From Treponema sp. UBA3813 (GTDB taxonomy: Bacteria; Spirochaetota; Spirochaetia; Treponematales; Treponemataceae): 33,836 nt of DNA. The DNA is taken from NCBI GenBank assembly GCA_002368605.1, contig DFEB01000037.1, positions 1 to 33,836 of the forward strand, given 5' to 3'. The position numbers were made by a program, and so were the translations under genes. Under the pieces are notes generated by a model, which searched no databases, was not told the DNA's origin, and worked only from the letters and a program-made list of their open reading frames with translations. Shown here in pieces: positions 8,302 through 16,285 of this stretch. Every line of letters starts with the position of its first letter. Positions within the stretch are counted from its first letter, which is position 1.

Positions 8302-8790
8302 ATGTCAAAGAAAACTCAGCAGATTTACAAAGCCATTGCCTCCCTTGAGGACTTGCAGAATCAGATTTCAATTATAAAAGAGCTGGCAAAGTCAAAGGAG
8401 GGGAGCGAAATTTCAGAAAGCGAGCGAGCCGAAGAAATCCGTCATCTTGAGAACATTGAATTTGAGATGAGCCAGCATTTAAAATCCCTGCGCTTTTGGA
8501 TTGGATCCCTTTATTCTTACAACGGAAAATCCACCAGCAGGGCAAAAGTCGCGGCAAGTCAGGAAAACGGCAAGAAGGGCGGCCGGCCTCCCAAAGAAAT
8601 CACGGAAATGAAAAAACGCCGGGCGGAACTGGAATCTTTGATAGAAGAAGCCAATCGCGAAAAGCTTGTGACCACGGATTTTGAAAGGGAAGAGGAACTG
8701 ACCCGCCAAATCGAAGACTATGAAAATGAGCGCGTAAGAATAGAAGAAAAAATAGAAAAATGGAAGGATGAGCGAGATGCTTTAAAATAA
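8302..8790 (+). CDS. Unknown charged coiled-coil protein with a GRPPK basic patch
   Basis: 162 residues from ATG 8302, chosen because it lies directly after a promoter-like -10 and fits the leaderless pattern; the frame is open a further 12 codons upstream. I do not recognise a family. The N-terminal half (residues 1-75) is helical. A basic stretch GKKGGRPPKE near residues 93-102 resembles an AT-hook-like or DNA-binding tail motif. Residues about 103-162 are a long, highly charged heptad-like helix (KKRRAELESLIEEA, RIEEKIEKWKDERD), predicted coiled coil. No signal peptide or membrane segment. Monocistronic, next to a tRNA gene. A nucleic-acid-associated role is only a guess. Confidence 0.65.
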   Translation: MSKKTQQIYKAIASLEDLQNQISIIKELAKSKEGSEISESERAEEIRHLENIEFEMSQHLKSLRFWIGSLYSYNGKSTSRAKVAASQENGKKGGRPPKEITEMKKRRAELESLIEEANREKLVTTDFEREEELTRQIEDYENERVRIEEKIEKWKDERDALK

Positions 8791-8897
8791 AAAACATCAG
8801 CACTCTTTGCGGAATAGTAGACTCGAACTACTGACCCCCACGATGTCAACGTGATGCTCTAACCAACTGAGCTAACCCCGCAGACAGTGCTGATGTT
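8784..8897 (-). terminator. Leader/trailer stem enclosing the tRNA, with terminal U-tract
   Basis: In the minus-strand transcript AACATCAGCACT (8897-8886) just before the tRNA is perfectly complementary over 12 bases to AGTGCTGATGTT (8804-8793) just after it. The trailer continues as TTTTATTTT. The closed stem plus U-tract resembles an intrinsic terminator whose loop is the whole tRNA. The U-tract overlaps the end of the convergent coiled-coil gene. Confidence 0.6.
8808..8881 (-). tRNA. tRNA-Val (anticodon GAC)
   Basis: 74 nt on the minus strand folds as a cloverleaf: acceptor GCGGGGT with ATTCCGC, D-arm GCTC...GAGC, anticodon loop TTGACAT giving anticodon GAC, and T-arm AGTAG-TTCGAGT-CTACT. 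The discriminator is A. No CCA is encoded, so CCA would be added enzymatically. Confidence 0.95.
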
Positions 8898-8904
8898 GTA
8901 TAAA

Positions 8905-8934
8905 ACTGTATCAGAAAAACATCGTGTATGTCAA
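8905..8934 (-). promoter_or_regulatory. Promoter of tRNA-Val
   Basis: Minus-strand TTGACA (8934-8929), 18-base spacer ending in TGA, then TACAGT (8910-8905), giving an extended -10. Seven bases further is position 8897, exactly the first base of the 12-base leader arm that pairs with the trailer. Confidence 0.65.
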
Positions 8935-8999
8935 GGGAAAATTAGCAGAGAGAAGTAAAAAAAACAATGAAAAATTTTCTTTCTTTATAAAAAAAGTAT

Positions 9000-9007
9000 G
9001 CTATAAT
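9000..9007 (+). promoter_or_regulatory. Extended -10 promoter of the GGDEF gene
   Basis: TATAAT at 9002-9007 preceded by TG (8999-9000) and one base, i.e. TGnTATAAT. The -35 is poor (TTTCTT at 8980-8985), as expected with an extended -10. The surrounding sequence is AT-rich. Confidence 0.5.
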
Positions 9008-9039
9008 TAAAAAAATATATAATCGTTGGGAGCCATGGT

Positions 9040-10926
9040 ATGGGATTACGAGCAACACGAAAGATTTCCTTCTATATAGTATTCGCAGTTCTTCTCGCTT
9101 TCATTACTATTTTTTCTTTCATTCATTTTGAGCGCTCGGTCAGCCGCACTGTCTCGGAAAGTTCAACCAACTTCCTTAAAGAAACAGCTTTTTTGTACGC
9201 AGGTACTTTTCAGGTCAAACTCAATGACCAGCTTTTCATGCTTGAGTCTCAGGCCCGCTATTTTCAGGAAATCGACATGAACGATTACAATACCGTAAAA
9301 GCCACGATTATGGCGACAAAGGGCGTGGGTGAATTCAAACGAATCGCCGTCGCCAATACGAGCGGCATGACGGTAAATTATGATGGTCAGTCTTCGGGCA
9401 ATATTCTTATGAAGGATTATTTCAAGAAGGCTATGCGGGGCCTGGCGCAAATTTCTTCTAATATATCGATTGATGAGGACGGCGAGCCGGTTCTCACGCT
9501 GGCGGTTCCGATTTTTCAGAACGAAAAAGTCGTGGGTGTCATTACTGGCACATTCTCTTATTCAGTTTTGAGCAACATCTTTTCTGTGGACACTTTCGGT
9601 GGTCAAGGGTATTCAATCATCAGCGACAAGGACGGCTTGATTCTTATCGGCACGAACAGTCCCAATCATCTTTGCTTTGTCGAAAACTGGTTTGAATTTT
9701 TCAAAAACAACAAGGCTCTCCCTGTTTCAGAGTTGAGTTCAATTTACAATGAGATGCAATCGAATCGCACGGGAATTTTTGAATTCTCGGTGGGGAGTGC
9801 CAGCCGTATCGTCGTTTACACTCCGGTCGGTGTAAATGATTGGTATGTTCTTTCTACGGTTACGGCAGATTACATTCTTTCACAGGAATACAAAATCACC
9901 CGAATTACGATTATGCTCATCGTTGTCATGCTTTTTGTTTTTACATGCATTATGATTTTCTTAAGCCGTATCCTCGTTCAAAAAGCCAGGGTCGAAAAGG
10001 ACAACTCCCGCTATGCAATCAACTCAGAAAACAGCCAGACTTTAATCTTCGAGTATGATTTTGAGAAAAAGCTGGTTGAATTCACCGGCAATACGGATTT
10101 TGTTTTCGGCGAGAATATTAAGCAGGTTCCCCTTACAGATTTTGACAAGATTGAGGAACGCATTCACGAGTCAGAAAAAGGCTTGCTGGATGATTTGCGT
10201 GATTTTATCGCTACTGGTCAGACCTCTTACGCTTCGGAACTTCGCCTTCTTTCTCGGAGCGGGGATTATGTCTGGTACCGGCTTTCGGGCACGGTCATTC
10301 TCGATAAAGAAAACAGTCCTCTTAAATTCATCGGCAATGTGGTCAATGTAAATGCTCAGGTTATGCACGAGCAGGAACTTAAAGCCCAGGCAGAAACGGA
10401 TTTGCTTTCGGGCTTGCTCAACAAAATCTACATGGAAAAGAGCGTTTCAAAATTCATCAGCGAAAACAAGACCTCAACTTTCGGAGCTTTTTACATCATC
10501 GACTTGGACAATTTCAAGCAGGTTAACGACAGGCTGGGGCATTCTTTTGGAGACCAGGCGATTTGTGACACTGCCAACAAGCTTTCCCTCGTTTTTTCCG
10601 AAAAGGATTTCATTGGCCGAATCGGTGGCGACGAATTCTGTGTTTTCCTCTGCATCAAAAATACGGTCAAAAATCCTCATGCAATTGTCGAAGAAAAGGC
10701 GAACACTCTCAAATCGATTTTGGCTGAATATTATTCCAACGGTGAAACTTCGGTTCAGGTCACGCCCAGTATCGGAATTTCCCTATTCCCGGAACAGGCA
10801 ACTTCTTTTAAGGACTTGTTCATGCGGGCTGATTATGCGCTCTACCATGTGAAAAACAATGGTAAAAATAATTTTGCAATTTATGACAGCACTATGAAAA
10901 ATGCTGGGGAGTCGGTCTATGAGTAA
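9040..10926 (+). CDS. Membrane cache-PAS-GGDEF diguanylate cyclase
   Basis: 628 residues. A first membrane helix at about residues 8-27, an extracytoplasmic dCache-like sensor of about 255 residues, and a second helix at about 287-311. Then a PAS/PAC region (about 325-440, ending GNVVNVNAQV) and a C-terminal GGDEF domain with intact GGDEF at 529-533 and FYIIDLDNFKQVND. It should make cyclic di-GMP in response to an external small molecule. The usual product-inhibition site RxxD five residues upstream is replaced by SEKD, so feedback inhibition is probably lost. ATG 9040 is preceded by GGGAG at 9028-9032; the ATG at 9035 is out of frame. Its last eight bases overlap the following TRAP binding-protein gene, suggesting joint function. 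Confidence 0.85.
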   Translation: MGLRATRKISFYIVFAVLLAFITIFSFIHFERSVSRTVSESSTNFLKETAFLYAGTFQVKLNDQLFMLESQARYFQEIDMNDYNTVKATIMATKGVGEFKRIAVANTSGMTVNYDGQSSGNILMKDYFKKAMRGLAQISSNISIDEDGEPVLTLAVPIFQNEKVVGVITGTFSYSVLSNIFSVDTFGGQGYSIISDKDGLILIGTNSPNHLCFVENWFEFFKNNKALPVSELSSIYNEMQSNRTGIFEFSVGSASRIVVYTPVGVNDWYVLSTVTADYILSQEYKITRITIMLIVVMLFVFTCIMIFLSRILVQKARVEKDNSRYAINSENSQTLIFEYDFEKKLVEFTGNTDFVFGENIKQVPLTDFDKIEERIHESEKGLLDDLRDFIATGQTSYASELRLLSRSGDYVWYRLSGTVILDKENSPLKFIGNVVNVNAQVMHEQELKAQAETDLLSGLLNKIYMEKSVSKFISENKTSTFGAFYIIDLDNFKQVNDRLGHSFGDQAICDTANKLSLVFSEKDFIGRIGGDEFCVFLCIKNTVKNPHAIVEEKANTLKSILAEYYSNGETSVQVTPSIGISLFPEQATSFKDLFMRADYALYHVKNNGKNNFAIYDSTMKNAGESVYE

Positions 10927-11944
10927 AATTAAATTTGCTTTGCTTGGCATCTGCGTTCTCGCGCTTCTGTCGTCATGCAACAAAAAAAATGCGTCACAGG
11001 TTGCCGAAAAGCAGCCGGAAGCAGAAAAGGCGGTTTCGGCTACCATTTCACTGGGCTTTTCTACGAATCTTGAAGACCCGCGGGGAGTTGCTTCCATTCT
11101 TTTTAAAGAAGAAGTCGAAAAAAATTCCAATGGCAGAATCAAGATTGACATTCATCCCAACGGCGAATTGGGCGGTGACGGTGAATTAATCGATGGCATC
11201 ATCAGCGGAAAAGTCGATATGACTGTCTCTAGTGCGGGAAATTTTGCCGTTTATGCCACAAAACTGGGGATTTCTGCCATGCCCTTCCTCTTTTCAGATT
11301 TTGACGAAGCATGGGCTTTTATGGACGGAGACTTGGTTGCCGAAGTAAACAAAACTCTTGAGGAATTCGGAATCGTCGTTCTCTCTCATTTTGATAACGG
11401 TTTCCGCTGTGTCACTACGACTAACAGGCCTGTCAAATCTGTCGCTGACATGAAGGGCTTGAACATCCGCACTCCGCCAAATCAAATCGTCATGGAAACG
11501 ATGTCTGCCCTGGGAGCTACTCCAAAGCCTTACGCATTCAACGAACTCAAAAAAGCACTGAGAGACGGACTTTTTGATTCTCAGGAAAATCCCATTCCTG
11601 TCATTTACAATTCAAAGCTCTACGAAGAGCAGAAATATCTTGCGGTTACCAACCACAGCTACGATGCCATGCCCCTTGTTATCCGAAAAGATTTGTGGGA
11701 TATGTTCTCTGATTCAGACAAGGCTCTCATTCTTGCCGCTGCAAAAAAAGCTCAGGACTTAGACCGAAAACTCGTTAAAGAGCAAACTGATTCCTATGTT
11801 TCAAAACTCAAGGAAGTCGGCATGACAATCACGACGCCAGATTTAAAGGCATTCCAGAGAGCTACAAGCGGTGTCATGAATGTATTCACGAATGTTTACG
11901 GCGAGGAGCTTTTAAAGAAACTTGCTGAAACGACGGCGAAATAA
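10919..11944 (+). CDS. dctP: TRAP-type substrate-binding lipoprotein (DctP family), orphan
   Basis: 341 residues from ATG 10919, which overlaps the GGDEF stop as ATGAGTAA. The N-terminus is a lipoprotein signal with lipobox LLSSC. The DctP fold is shown by IHPNGELGGDGELIDGI, the LNIRTPPN segment containing the conserved carboxylate-binding arginine, and FDSQENP, close to the family's DGQENP. Such proteins bind carboxylates for TRAP permeases, but no DctQ or DctM gene follows; ribD does. With the cache-GGDEF gene directly upstream and overlapping, I infer that it may deliver a ligand to that sensor or serve a permease encoded elsewhere. The stop overlaps ribD's start (TAATG). Confidence 0.85.
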   Translation: MSKIKFALLGICVLALLSSCNKKNASQVAEKQPEAEKAVSATISLGFSTNLEDPRGVASILFKEEVEKNSNGRIKIDIHPNGELGGDGELIDGIISGKVDMTVSSAGNFAVYATKLGISAMPFLFSDFDEAWAFMDGDLVAEVNKTLEEFGIVVLSHFDNGFRCVTTTNRPVKSVADMKGLNIRTPPNQIVMETMSALGATPKPYAFNELKKALRDGLFDSQENPIPVIYNSKLYEEQKYLAVTNHSYDAMPLVIRKDLWDMFSDSDKALILAAAKKAQDLDRKLVKEQTDSYVSKLKEVGMTITTPDLKAFQRATSGVMNVFTNVYGEELLKKLAETTAK

Positions 11945-13143
11945 TGCTACCCGCTTCTGATTCTCAAAAAGATGATATTGCTTTCATGCGCCGGGCCATT
12001 GAGCTTGCCAAAGGCGGTGAGGGCAAAACCAATCCAAATCCTCTCGTGGGCGCGGTCATCGTAAAAGACGGCCGCCTTATCGGTGAGGGATTTCATCGTG
12101 CCTATGGCGAATTACATGCCGAGCGGGATGCCCTCAAAAATTGCGCTGAGCGGGGCGAAAATCCTCAGGGGGCAACGATTTATGTTACGCTGGAGCCCTG
12201 CTGTCATTTTGGAAAGCAGCCTCCCTGCACCTATGCCCTTGTGGAATCGGGAATCAGCCGTGTGGTCGTGGGAAGCCGGGATCCAAATCCCCTTGTTCAC
12301 GGAAAGGGAAACGCCTATCTCAGGGAGCATGGAATTTCTGTAGAAGAAGATTTTTTGCGGGATGAGTGCGATTGCCTGAATCCTATTTTCTTTCATTATA
12401 TAAGCACAAAAACTCCTTTCCTGGCCTTAAAATATGCCATGACCCTCGACGGAAAAATCGCCACCAAGACCGGCGAATCAAAATGGATTACAAACGAAGA
12501 TTCCCGGAATTATGTTCATGTACTCCGTAATCGTTATGCGGGAATTCTCGCCGGAATCGGAACTGTCCTTGCCGATGATCCCATGCTGAATTGCAGGCTT
12601 ACAAACGAAAAAGGCGAGGCCGTGGGCAGAAATCCAGTGCGCATTATCTGTGACAGCGACTTAAAAATCCCCCTTCTGAGTAAAATCGTAAAAACAGCAG
12701 GGGAGATTCCGACTATTATCGTTTCATGCAAAGATGGCCGTAGCGAAGACGATGAGAAAATCTATATTGAAAAAAAGGCAGTTCTTGAAAGTTCTGGCCT
12801 TCAGGTGCTGGAAGTTCCGGGCGTAAATCTTTCAGAAGAGTCTGGCGCAAGAGAAAAAAAGCCAAAACCTCAGGTTGATTTGCCCTCGCTCATGAAAATT
12901 TTAGGCGAAAAGGGAATCGACAGCCTGCTTGTGGAAGGCGGCTCAGAGATTCATTACAGTGCCTTGAAATCAGGAATCGTGAATAAAATCTACGCCTTTG
13001 TCGCTCCGAAATTTTTTGGCGGGGCAGGAAAGTCTCCTGTGGGCGGCGAGGGCGTGAATCTTCCGAGCGAGGCATTTAACTTCCAACTTGAAAAAATATC
13101 AAGATTCGGCGATGATGTCTTGCTAGAATACAAAAAAATATGA
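11944..13143 (+). CDS. ribD: Riboflavin biosynthesis bifunctional deaminase/reductase RibD
   Basis: 399 residues. The N-terminal zinc deaminase has H58-A-E60, P85-C86-C87-H and C95, so zinc ligands and the catalytic glutamate are present. The C-terminal reductase domain begins at about residue 148 with LKYAMTLDGKIATKTGESKW and contains LLVEGGSEIHYSAL. It deaminates the pyrimidinone released from GTP and then reduces the ribosyl chain. About 20 extra charged residues occur near 288-300 (EESGAREKKPKP). ATG 11944 overlaps the dctP stop by one base. ribE follows after 31 bases; ribA, ribB and ribH are not in the window. No FMN riboswitch is seen upstream, consistent with transcription from the GGDEF promoter. 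Confidence 0.95.
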   Translation: MLPASDSQKDDIAFMRRAIELAKGGEGKTNPNPLVGAVIVKDGRLIGEGFHRAYGELHAERDALKNCAERGENPQGATIYVTLEPCCHFGKQPPCTYALVESGISRVVVGSRDPNPLVHGKGNAYLREHGISVEEDFLRDECDCLNPIFFHYISTKTPFLALKYAMTLDGKIATKTGESKWITNEDSRNYVHVLRNRYAGILAGIGTVLADDPMLNCRLTNEKGEAVGRNPVRIICDSDLKIPLLSKIVKTAGEIPTIIVSCKDGRSEDDEKIYIEKKAVLESSGLQVLEVPGVNLSEESGAREKKPKPQVDLPSLMKILGEKGIDSLLVEGGSEIHYSALKSGIVNKIYAFVAPKFFGGAGKSPVGGEGVNLPSEAFNFQLEKISRFGDDVLLEYKKI

Positions 13144-13174
13144 ATTATGCATTGAGCATTATGAATTGGGGCTT

Positions 13175-13828
13175 ATGTTTACTGGAATAATAGAAGAAAT
13201 CGGAAAGGTCAAAAAAATCTCTTTGGGCGGTGCGTCCGGCTCCCTTGAAATCAGCGCAAGAAAAGTCCTTGAAGGAAGTAAAATCGGCGACTCAATCGCA
13301 GTGAACGGAGTCTGCCTCACAGTCACAAGCATGACTTCATCTTCATTCACGGCTGATGTCATGGCAGAAACTTTGCGCCGCTCTTCTTTAGGCTCCCTCG
13401 TCTCTGGCAGCGGAGTCAATCTTGAGCGGGCAATGGCTGCCAACGGAAGATTCGGCGGCCACATCGTAAGCGGTCATATCGACGGCACGGGCACGATTTC
13501 CCGCTTTGTCCGCGAAGAAAACGCCGTCTGGGTTCACATCAAAGCCAGCGGGGAGATTTTGCGCCTCATCGTCGAAAAAGGCTCAATCGCCATTGACGGA
13601 ATCAGCCTTACTGTTGCCAGCGTGAGCGACAGTGAATTTGCCGTGAGCGTGATTCCCCACACGGCAGAAGAAACCACTCTCCTTTCAAAAAAAGCCGGCG
13701 ACCTTGTGAATCTCGAAAATGACATAATCGGAAAATATGTTGAAAAATTATTGGGCGGCGCACATTCTAAGGATGGCTCGGATTCTGAAAAAGACGATAA
13801 ATTCTTGAAGTGGCTGGGCGGGGAGTAA
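13175..13828 (+). CDS. ribE: Riboflavin synthase alpha subunit
   Basis: 217 residues beginning MFTGIIEEIGKV, the nearly universal start of riboflavin synthase, so ATG 13175 is preferred over the upstream frame opening. Two lumazine-binding repeats are visible: residues 1 to about 97 (GDSIAVNGVCLTV) and about 98 to 195 (GHIVSGHIDGTG, SIAIDGISLTVA). It joins two dimethyl-ribityl-lumazine molecules into riboflavin. The tail after about residue 195 (GGAHSKDGSDSEKDD) is a charged extension. It follows ribD by 31 bases and probably shares its transcript. Confidence 0.95.
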   Translation: MFTGIIEEIGKVKKISLGGASGSLEISARKVLEGSKIGDSIAVNGVCLTVTSMTSSSFTADVMAETLRRSSLGSLVSGSGVNLERAMAANGRFGGHIVSGHIDGTGTISRFVREENAVWVHIKASGEILRLIVEKGSIAIDGISLTVASVSDSEFAVSVIPHTAEETTLLSKKAGDLVNLENDIIGKYVEKLLGGAHSKDGSDSEKDDKFLKWLGGE

Positions 13829-13862
13829 GGCTTTCCCCTTCTAGATATGCATTTTGGGAATA

Positions 13863-13871
13863 TGTTATACT
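13863..13871 (+). promoter_or_regulatory. Extended -10 promoter giving a probably leaderless transcript
   Basis: TGTTATACT at 13863-13871 is a TGn-TATACT extended -10. Exactly six bases separate it from ATG 13878, the same spacing as at 8290-8302. No Shine-Dalgarno is present before the ATG. Confidence 0.5.
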
Positions 13872-13877
13872 GTTTTT

Positions 13878-14330
13878 ATGAATTACATGGATGAAGCCCT
13901 AAAAGAGGCATACGAAGGAATAAACAATAATCATGGAGGACCTTTCGGGTCGGTTATTGTCAAAGATGGGAAAATCGTTGGGCGGGGACACAATCAAGTT
14001 TTGAGCAAGCATGACCCTACCTGTCATGGCGAAATGGAAGCAATACGCGATGCCTGCAAAAATCTAAAAAGCCATGATCTTTCTGGTTGTGAATTGTACA
14101 CGACGGCTGAGCCTTGCCCTATGTGTCTCGGTGGAATTCTTTGGGCAAATATCAGAAAAGTTTTTTATGGATGTCGGATAAGTGACACTGATAAAATTGG
14201 TTTTCGTGATGATAAATTCTATAAGAATTTTGAGAGCAAAGGCGGTGAGTGTACTACGGAAGAATTTGAAAGAGAAAAATGCCTGACCCTCTTCGATGAT
14301 TATACAAAACTGAATGCTCAACGCTACTAA
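13878..14330 (+). CDS. Nucleoside/guanine deaminase-like zinc enzyme
   Basis: 150 residues of the cytidine-deaminase-like fold. Zinc site: H50-G51-E52 (HGE instead of the usual HAE) with the catalytic glutamate, and C80-x2-C83 in EPCPMCLGGILWAN. GGPFGSVIVKDGKIVG and the segment ISDTDKIGFRDDKFYK resemble small GuaD-type guanine deaminases rather than tRNA adenosine deaminases. Guanine deaminase converts guanine to xanthine with release of ammonia. The start is set by the promoter six bases upstream. It lies between ribE and cbiC and may head the cobalamin run, which follows 24 bases later. Substrate is an inference. Confidence 0.75.
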   Translation: MNYMDEALKEAYEGINNNHGGPFGSVIVKDGKIVGRGHNQVLSKHDPTCHGEMEAIRDACKNLKSHDLSGCELYTTAEPCPMCLGGILWANIRKVFYGCRISDTDKIGFRDDKFYKNFESKGGECTTEEFEREKCLTLFDDYTKLNAQRY

Positions 14331-14354
14331 GGAAAAACTTTGGAGCGATAAATC

Positions 14355-14996
14355 ATGCAAGAATTTGAGCACATTGCGCCAGCCGACATCGAAAAAACAA
14401 GTTTCTCGATTATTGCAAAGGAATTGAGCGAGAAAAATATTTCGCTTCCCCAAGAGCTTGCCCCGGTCATCATGCGGGTAATTCATACCACGGCGGATTT
14501 TGACTATGCCGAAAGCCTGAAATTCTCGCCTGATGTTTTGGAAATCATAAAAAAAGCCATTCTTGGCGGAGCAGACATCGTGACTGATACCAATATGGCT
14601 CTTGCGGGAATTAACAAAAAGACGCTTTCTCGCTTTGGGGGAGAAGCCCATTGTTTTATGGCAGACGAAGATGTGGCGGCCAGGGCTAAAGAGCAAAATC
14701 TTACCCGTGCGGCGGTGAGCATGAAAAAGGCGAGGGAGCTTTCAAAACCCCTTATTTTCGCCATCGGGAACGCGCCCACGGCTTTGGTGGAGCTTTGCTC
14801 CCTCATGGAAAATGGCTTTAAGCCAGTGGCAGTCATAGGTGTGCCGGTGGGATTCGTGAATGTGGTCGCCGCAAAAAAGATGATTATGAAAAGCGGCGTG
14901 CCTTACATTGTCAACGAAGGCCGGAAAGGCGGAAGCACGGTGGCGGCGGCAATCTGCAACGCGATTTTGTACTCAATTTCAAAAGAAAAAAGCTGA
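14355..14996 (+). CDS. cbiC: Cobalt-precorrin-8 methylmutase CbiC
   Basis: 213 residues, normal for CbiC/CobH. It moves a methyl group from C11 to C12 to form cobyrinate or hydrogenobyrinate. Family segments present: RVIHTTADFDY with the catalytic histidine (H44), GADIVTDTNMALAGINK, AIGNAPTALVEL and GVPVGFVNVVAAK. GGAG precedes the ATG by eight bases. It opens a string of anaerobic (early-cobalt) corrin genes that continues in the same direction to 20.2 kb. Confidence 0.95.
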   Translation: MQEFEHIAPADIEKTSFSIIAKELSEKNISLPQELAPVIMRVIHTTADFDYAESLKFSPDVLEIIKKAILGGADIVTDTNMALAGINKKTLSRFGGEAHCFMADEDVAARAKEQNLTRAAVSMKKARELSKPLIFAIGNAPTALVELCSLMENGFKPVAVIGVPVGFVNVVAAKKMIMKSGVPYIVNEGRKGGSTVAAAICNAILYSISKEKS

Positions 14997-15009
14997 AAAT
15001 CGACGAAAA

Positions 15010-16278
15010 ATGCCAAAAAGAACGAACGATAGTAAATCATTCTTCCTCCTCAAAGAAATTTCTGAGCCTGACTTCGGCTTTACCACGGGAACTTGCGCCA
15101 CTGCGGCCAGTCTTGCCGCAACGAGAATGCTTTTGACTCAGGAACTTGTTTCTTATGTGATTTTAAGTACGCCCAAAGGAATCAAGGTTTGCATAGAAAT
15201 CAGCGACCAAAAATTTTCTGGTCAGGAAGCGAGCTGCTCAGTAAAAAAAATCAGCGGCAGCGACCCGGATGTAACCAACGGAATCAAGATTTTCTCCACG
15301 GTGAAAAAAATTCCTTCCCAGTCTGAAGATGGAGCGGAATCAAAAATAGTCACAAATTCTCAACGGAAAATCAAAATCGACGGCGGGAAAGGAGTGGGGC
15401 GAGTCACATTGCCCGGCCTTGACCAAAAGCCCGGCGAGGCGGCAATCAACCGTGTTCCCCGCAAGATGATTTACGATGGCGTAAAGTCAGAATTAGAAAG
15501 ATTTCTCGCAAGCGACATCCCGGCCATCTCTGTCATAATCAGCGTACCAGATGGCGAGGAAATCGCCAAAAAGACCTTCAATCCCAAACTGGGCATTGTC
15601 GGCGGAATCTCAATCCTCGGTACGAGCGGAATCGTCGAACCCATGAGTGAGCAGGCCATTTTGGACACGATTCAAGTGGAAATGAATGTGAGAAAAGCTC
15701 AGGGCTACGGGATTTTGCCCTTGGTTCCGGGAAATTACGGCAGCGAATTCATGCAGAGAGAATTCGGTTTTTCTTTAGAAACGGCGGTGCATTGCTCCAA
15801 TTTTGTCTACGATGCCCTTCAAATGGCGGCCAAGAGCGGATTCAAAAAAATACTTTTCTGCGGTCATATCGGAAAGCTGATAAAAGTCGCCGGGGGAATC
15901 AAAAACACCCACTCAAAATACGGCGATCACCGCATGGAAATCCTCTGTGACATAGCGAAAGATTTCCTTTCAGACGAAAGTTTTTCTTCTATAAAGAATG
16001 AACTTATGGCTTCTGTCTCCACGGAAGAGGCGATTCGCAGCCTTGATTCACTTGATTCTGATTCGGCGGGAAAATCGGGATTAGAAAAAAGCTGCCACGA
16101 GACTAGAGACAAAATCATGAAGGAAGTGGCAAGGCGGATTCAGAAAAATATGACGGACTGGGCGGGCGGCGCCATTGAAATTGAAGTCGTGATTTTTACA
16201 AACGAGCAGGGGCTTTTGGCCGAGACAGGCGGGGCACGGTCTTCCGCTATGAATTTCTTCAAATTACTGATAAACTAA
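15010..16278 (+). CDS. cbiD: Cobalt-precorrin-5B C1-methyltransferase CbiD
   Basis: 422 residues from ATG 15010, 13 bases after the cbiC stop; the frame opens at 14908 but that part overlaps cbiC. The signature DFGFTTGTCATAAS is near the N-terminus, followed by KGVGRVTLPGL, GEAAINRVPR, GGISILGTSGIVEPMSEQA and the GHIGKLIKVAGGI segment. It methylates C1 after CbiG opens the lactone. It is somewhat longer than usual, with an insertion around VKKIPSQSEDGAES and another around residues 325-370. The Shine-Dalgarno is weak, so translational coupling to cbiC is likely. Confidence 0.9.
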   Translation: MPKRTNDSKSFFLLKEISEPDFGFTTGTCATAASLAATRMLLTQELVSYVILSTPKGIKVCIEISDQKFSGQEASCSVKKISGSDPDVTNGIKIFSTVKKIPSQSEDGAESKIVTNSQRKIKIDGGKGVGRVTLPGLDQKPGEAAINRVPRKMIYDGVKSELERFLASDIPAISVIISVPDGEEIAKKTFNPKLGIVGGISILGTSGIVEPMSEQAILDTIQVEMNVRKAQGYGILPLVPGNYGSEFMQREFGFSLETAVHCSNFVYDALQMAAKSGFKKILFCGHIGKLIKVAGGIKNTHSKYGDHRMEILCDIAKDFLSDESFSSIKNELMASVSTEEAIRSLDSLDSDSAGKSGLEKSCHETRDKIMKEVARRIQKNMTDWAGGAIEIEVVIFTNEQGLLAETGGARSSAMNFFKLLIN

Positions 16279-16285
16279 AATCAAT

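Noticed and set aside
13142-13170. AT-rich spacer between ribD and ribE with two ATTATG/GCATT-like words.
   Set aside because: Too short and imperfect to call a repeat or a riboswitch; no FMN-riboswitch features.
13829-14354. Possible cobalamin riboswitch before cbiC.
   Set aside because: The stretch is almost fully coding and the 24-base gap before cbiC is too small; no B12-box-like sequence seen.
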